DNA of 45,947 nt, taken from the NCBI GenBank assembly GCA_028065135.1, contig JAPTWR010000074.1, positions 1 through 45,947 of the forward strand, in the 5' to 3' direction. The translations under genes and the position numbers were made by a program. Each line of letters begins with the position of its first letter. Position 1 is the stretch's first letter. Shown piece by piece: positions 45,329 to 45,947 of this stretch. A model generated the notes under the pieces. That model did not search any database. It was not told the DNA's origin and saw only the letters and a program-made list of their open reading frames with translations. Source of the stretch: Acidithiobacillus sp. (GTDB taxonomy: Bacteria > Pseudomonadota > Gammaproteobacteria > Acidithiobacillales > Acidithiobacillaceae).

Positions 45329-45947
45329 AATACCTGGGCCGTCTGAATCCCTACGATCCACTCTACGCGTATCTCGATAGGCAGATATTTCCACGACCAG
45401 ACCATGGGCAGGGCTCCAGTCAGTTTCGGGTATTTCAGTTTCCGGCATCCAATGCGGTATTTCTCTATGAGGAAACCCATTCCCAGCAGAAAGTGATCGG
45501 CAAGTTCTTCAACCGTATCCATAGGGACCCGCAACAGGCCTGGGACCGGGCGCACAATGAATGGCGGCATATGCATCTGTTGCGCGACCTGGGTTTCCAG
45601 ACCGAACGCCTGTATATTCCGCAGCCCCTGGGAATTTCACGGGATATCAACAGTGTCATCATCGAGGAATTCTGTCCTGGACAATCCCTCTCCAGCGTCA
45701 TCAGAGAATGTATTGAACACAACGATGCGGCGTCATTATATGCGCGCCTGACGGACCTCGGCTATTTCCTTGCCAAATTGCATAACCGGACAGCTCGCGT
45801 GGAGACCGTACGCTTTGATGCCCAATTTGCCTATTTCGACAAGATCACGGCGCGCCTGCAGAGACGCCAGCGGATATCCACCCATCAGACCGGAGAACTC
45901 CATCATTACCGGGAACGCTGGCAGTATATGGGCTGCATGTGGGCGGA
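45325..45947 (+). CDS. Kinase-like (aminoglycoside-phosphotransferase fold) protein, truncated by window edge
   Basis: The first 207 residues are present and the frame is open to the edge. KVIGKFF near residue 53 has the Lys expected of the ATP-binding site, NEWRHMHLLRDLGF near 72 the helix-C Glu, IIEEFCPGQSLSSVI near 113 the hinge region, and LGYFLAKLHNRT near 145 the start of the C-lobe as in APH-type or choline-kinase-like enzymes. The catalytic HxD would lie beyond the edge. It overlaps the upstream membrane-protein gene by four bases (ATGA). Confidence 0.6.
   Translation, partial: MKYLGRLNPYDPLYAYLDRQIFPRPDHGQGSSQFRVFQFPASNAVFLYEETHSQQKVIGKFFNRIHRDPQQAWDRAHNEWRHMHLLRDLGFQTERLYIPQPLGISRDINSVIIEEFCPGQSLSSVIRECIEHNDAASLYARLTDLGYFLAKLHNRTARVETVRFDAQFAYFDKITARLQRRQRISTHQTGELHHYRERWQYMGCMWA

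Overview
The window looks like chromosomal DNA of a GC-rich proteobacterium. The best guess is an Acidithiobacillus-type sulfur and iron oxidiser. That is an inference from gene content (a polysulfide/sulfur-reductase-like molybdoenzyme operon inside housekeeping genes) and from gammaproteobacterial synteny such as lptG-lptF divergent from pepA-holC-valS and rluC divergent from rne. No rRNA, phage, insertion sequence or CRISPR array was seen. Both ends cut through genes.

Layout. 1-1582: the 5' part of an RsuA-type pseudouridine synthase diverges from agmatine deiminase, followed by an unusually AT-rich regulatory gap. 1583-7036: a tightly overlapping five-gene operon for a Tat-exported molybdopterin oxidoreductase, its four-cluster ferredoxin subunit, an NrfD-type quinone-interacting membrane subunit, a TorD-like chaperone and a HybE-like chaperone. 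7197-10025: lgt and rep. 10126-12372 (minus): rpsT and a molybdate-type modB-modC pair without modA. 12678-16594: a cysteine-free DsrE-like protein, apaH, recQ, cyaY and an EVE-domain gene. 16709-24815: a small unknown gene, lptG-lptF (minus), pepA, holC, an unknown gene and valS. 24846-27025: nhaA and nadC.

27038-30945: a possible electrophile-response cluster. It holds a 4-hydroxyphenylpyruvate-dioxygenase-fold protein (minus), a divergent TetR regulator with a perfect palindromic operator inside its own promoter, a dienelactone hydrolase and a YqjM-like old yellow enzyme overlapping by ATGA. 30996-34793: an unknown gene, tRNA-Leu(UAG), a DUF805 membrane protein, an FkbM-type methyltransferase, an alpha/beta hydrolase and an isoprenylcysteine-methyltransferase-like membrane protein. 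34917-39081: a Gph-like phosphatase and rluC divergent from RNase E, whose leader holds several hairpins. 39124-45947: cysS and gltX (minus), a class A penicillin-binding protein behind a 12-bp inverted repeat, a single-pass membrane protein and a truncated kinase-like gene.

How the parts connect. The molybdoenzyme operon needs molybdenum cofactor, and modBC lies about 3.5 kb downstream of it. Many neighbouring genes overlap by the ATGA stop/start junction, so translational coupling is common here. Non-ATG starts (TTG for rpsT, modB, lptF, holC, the FkbM gene and the membrane protein at 44792; GTG for pepA) are mostly supported by good ribosome binding sites. The most distinctive signals are the HybE-like gene in a non-hydrogenase operon, the TetR/OYE/hydrolase/VOC cluster with its operator, the AT-rich dyad upstream of the molybdoenzyme, and the inverted repeat between gltX and the penicillin-binding protein.
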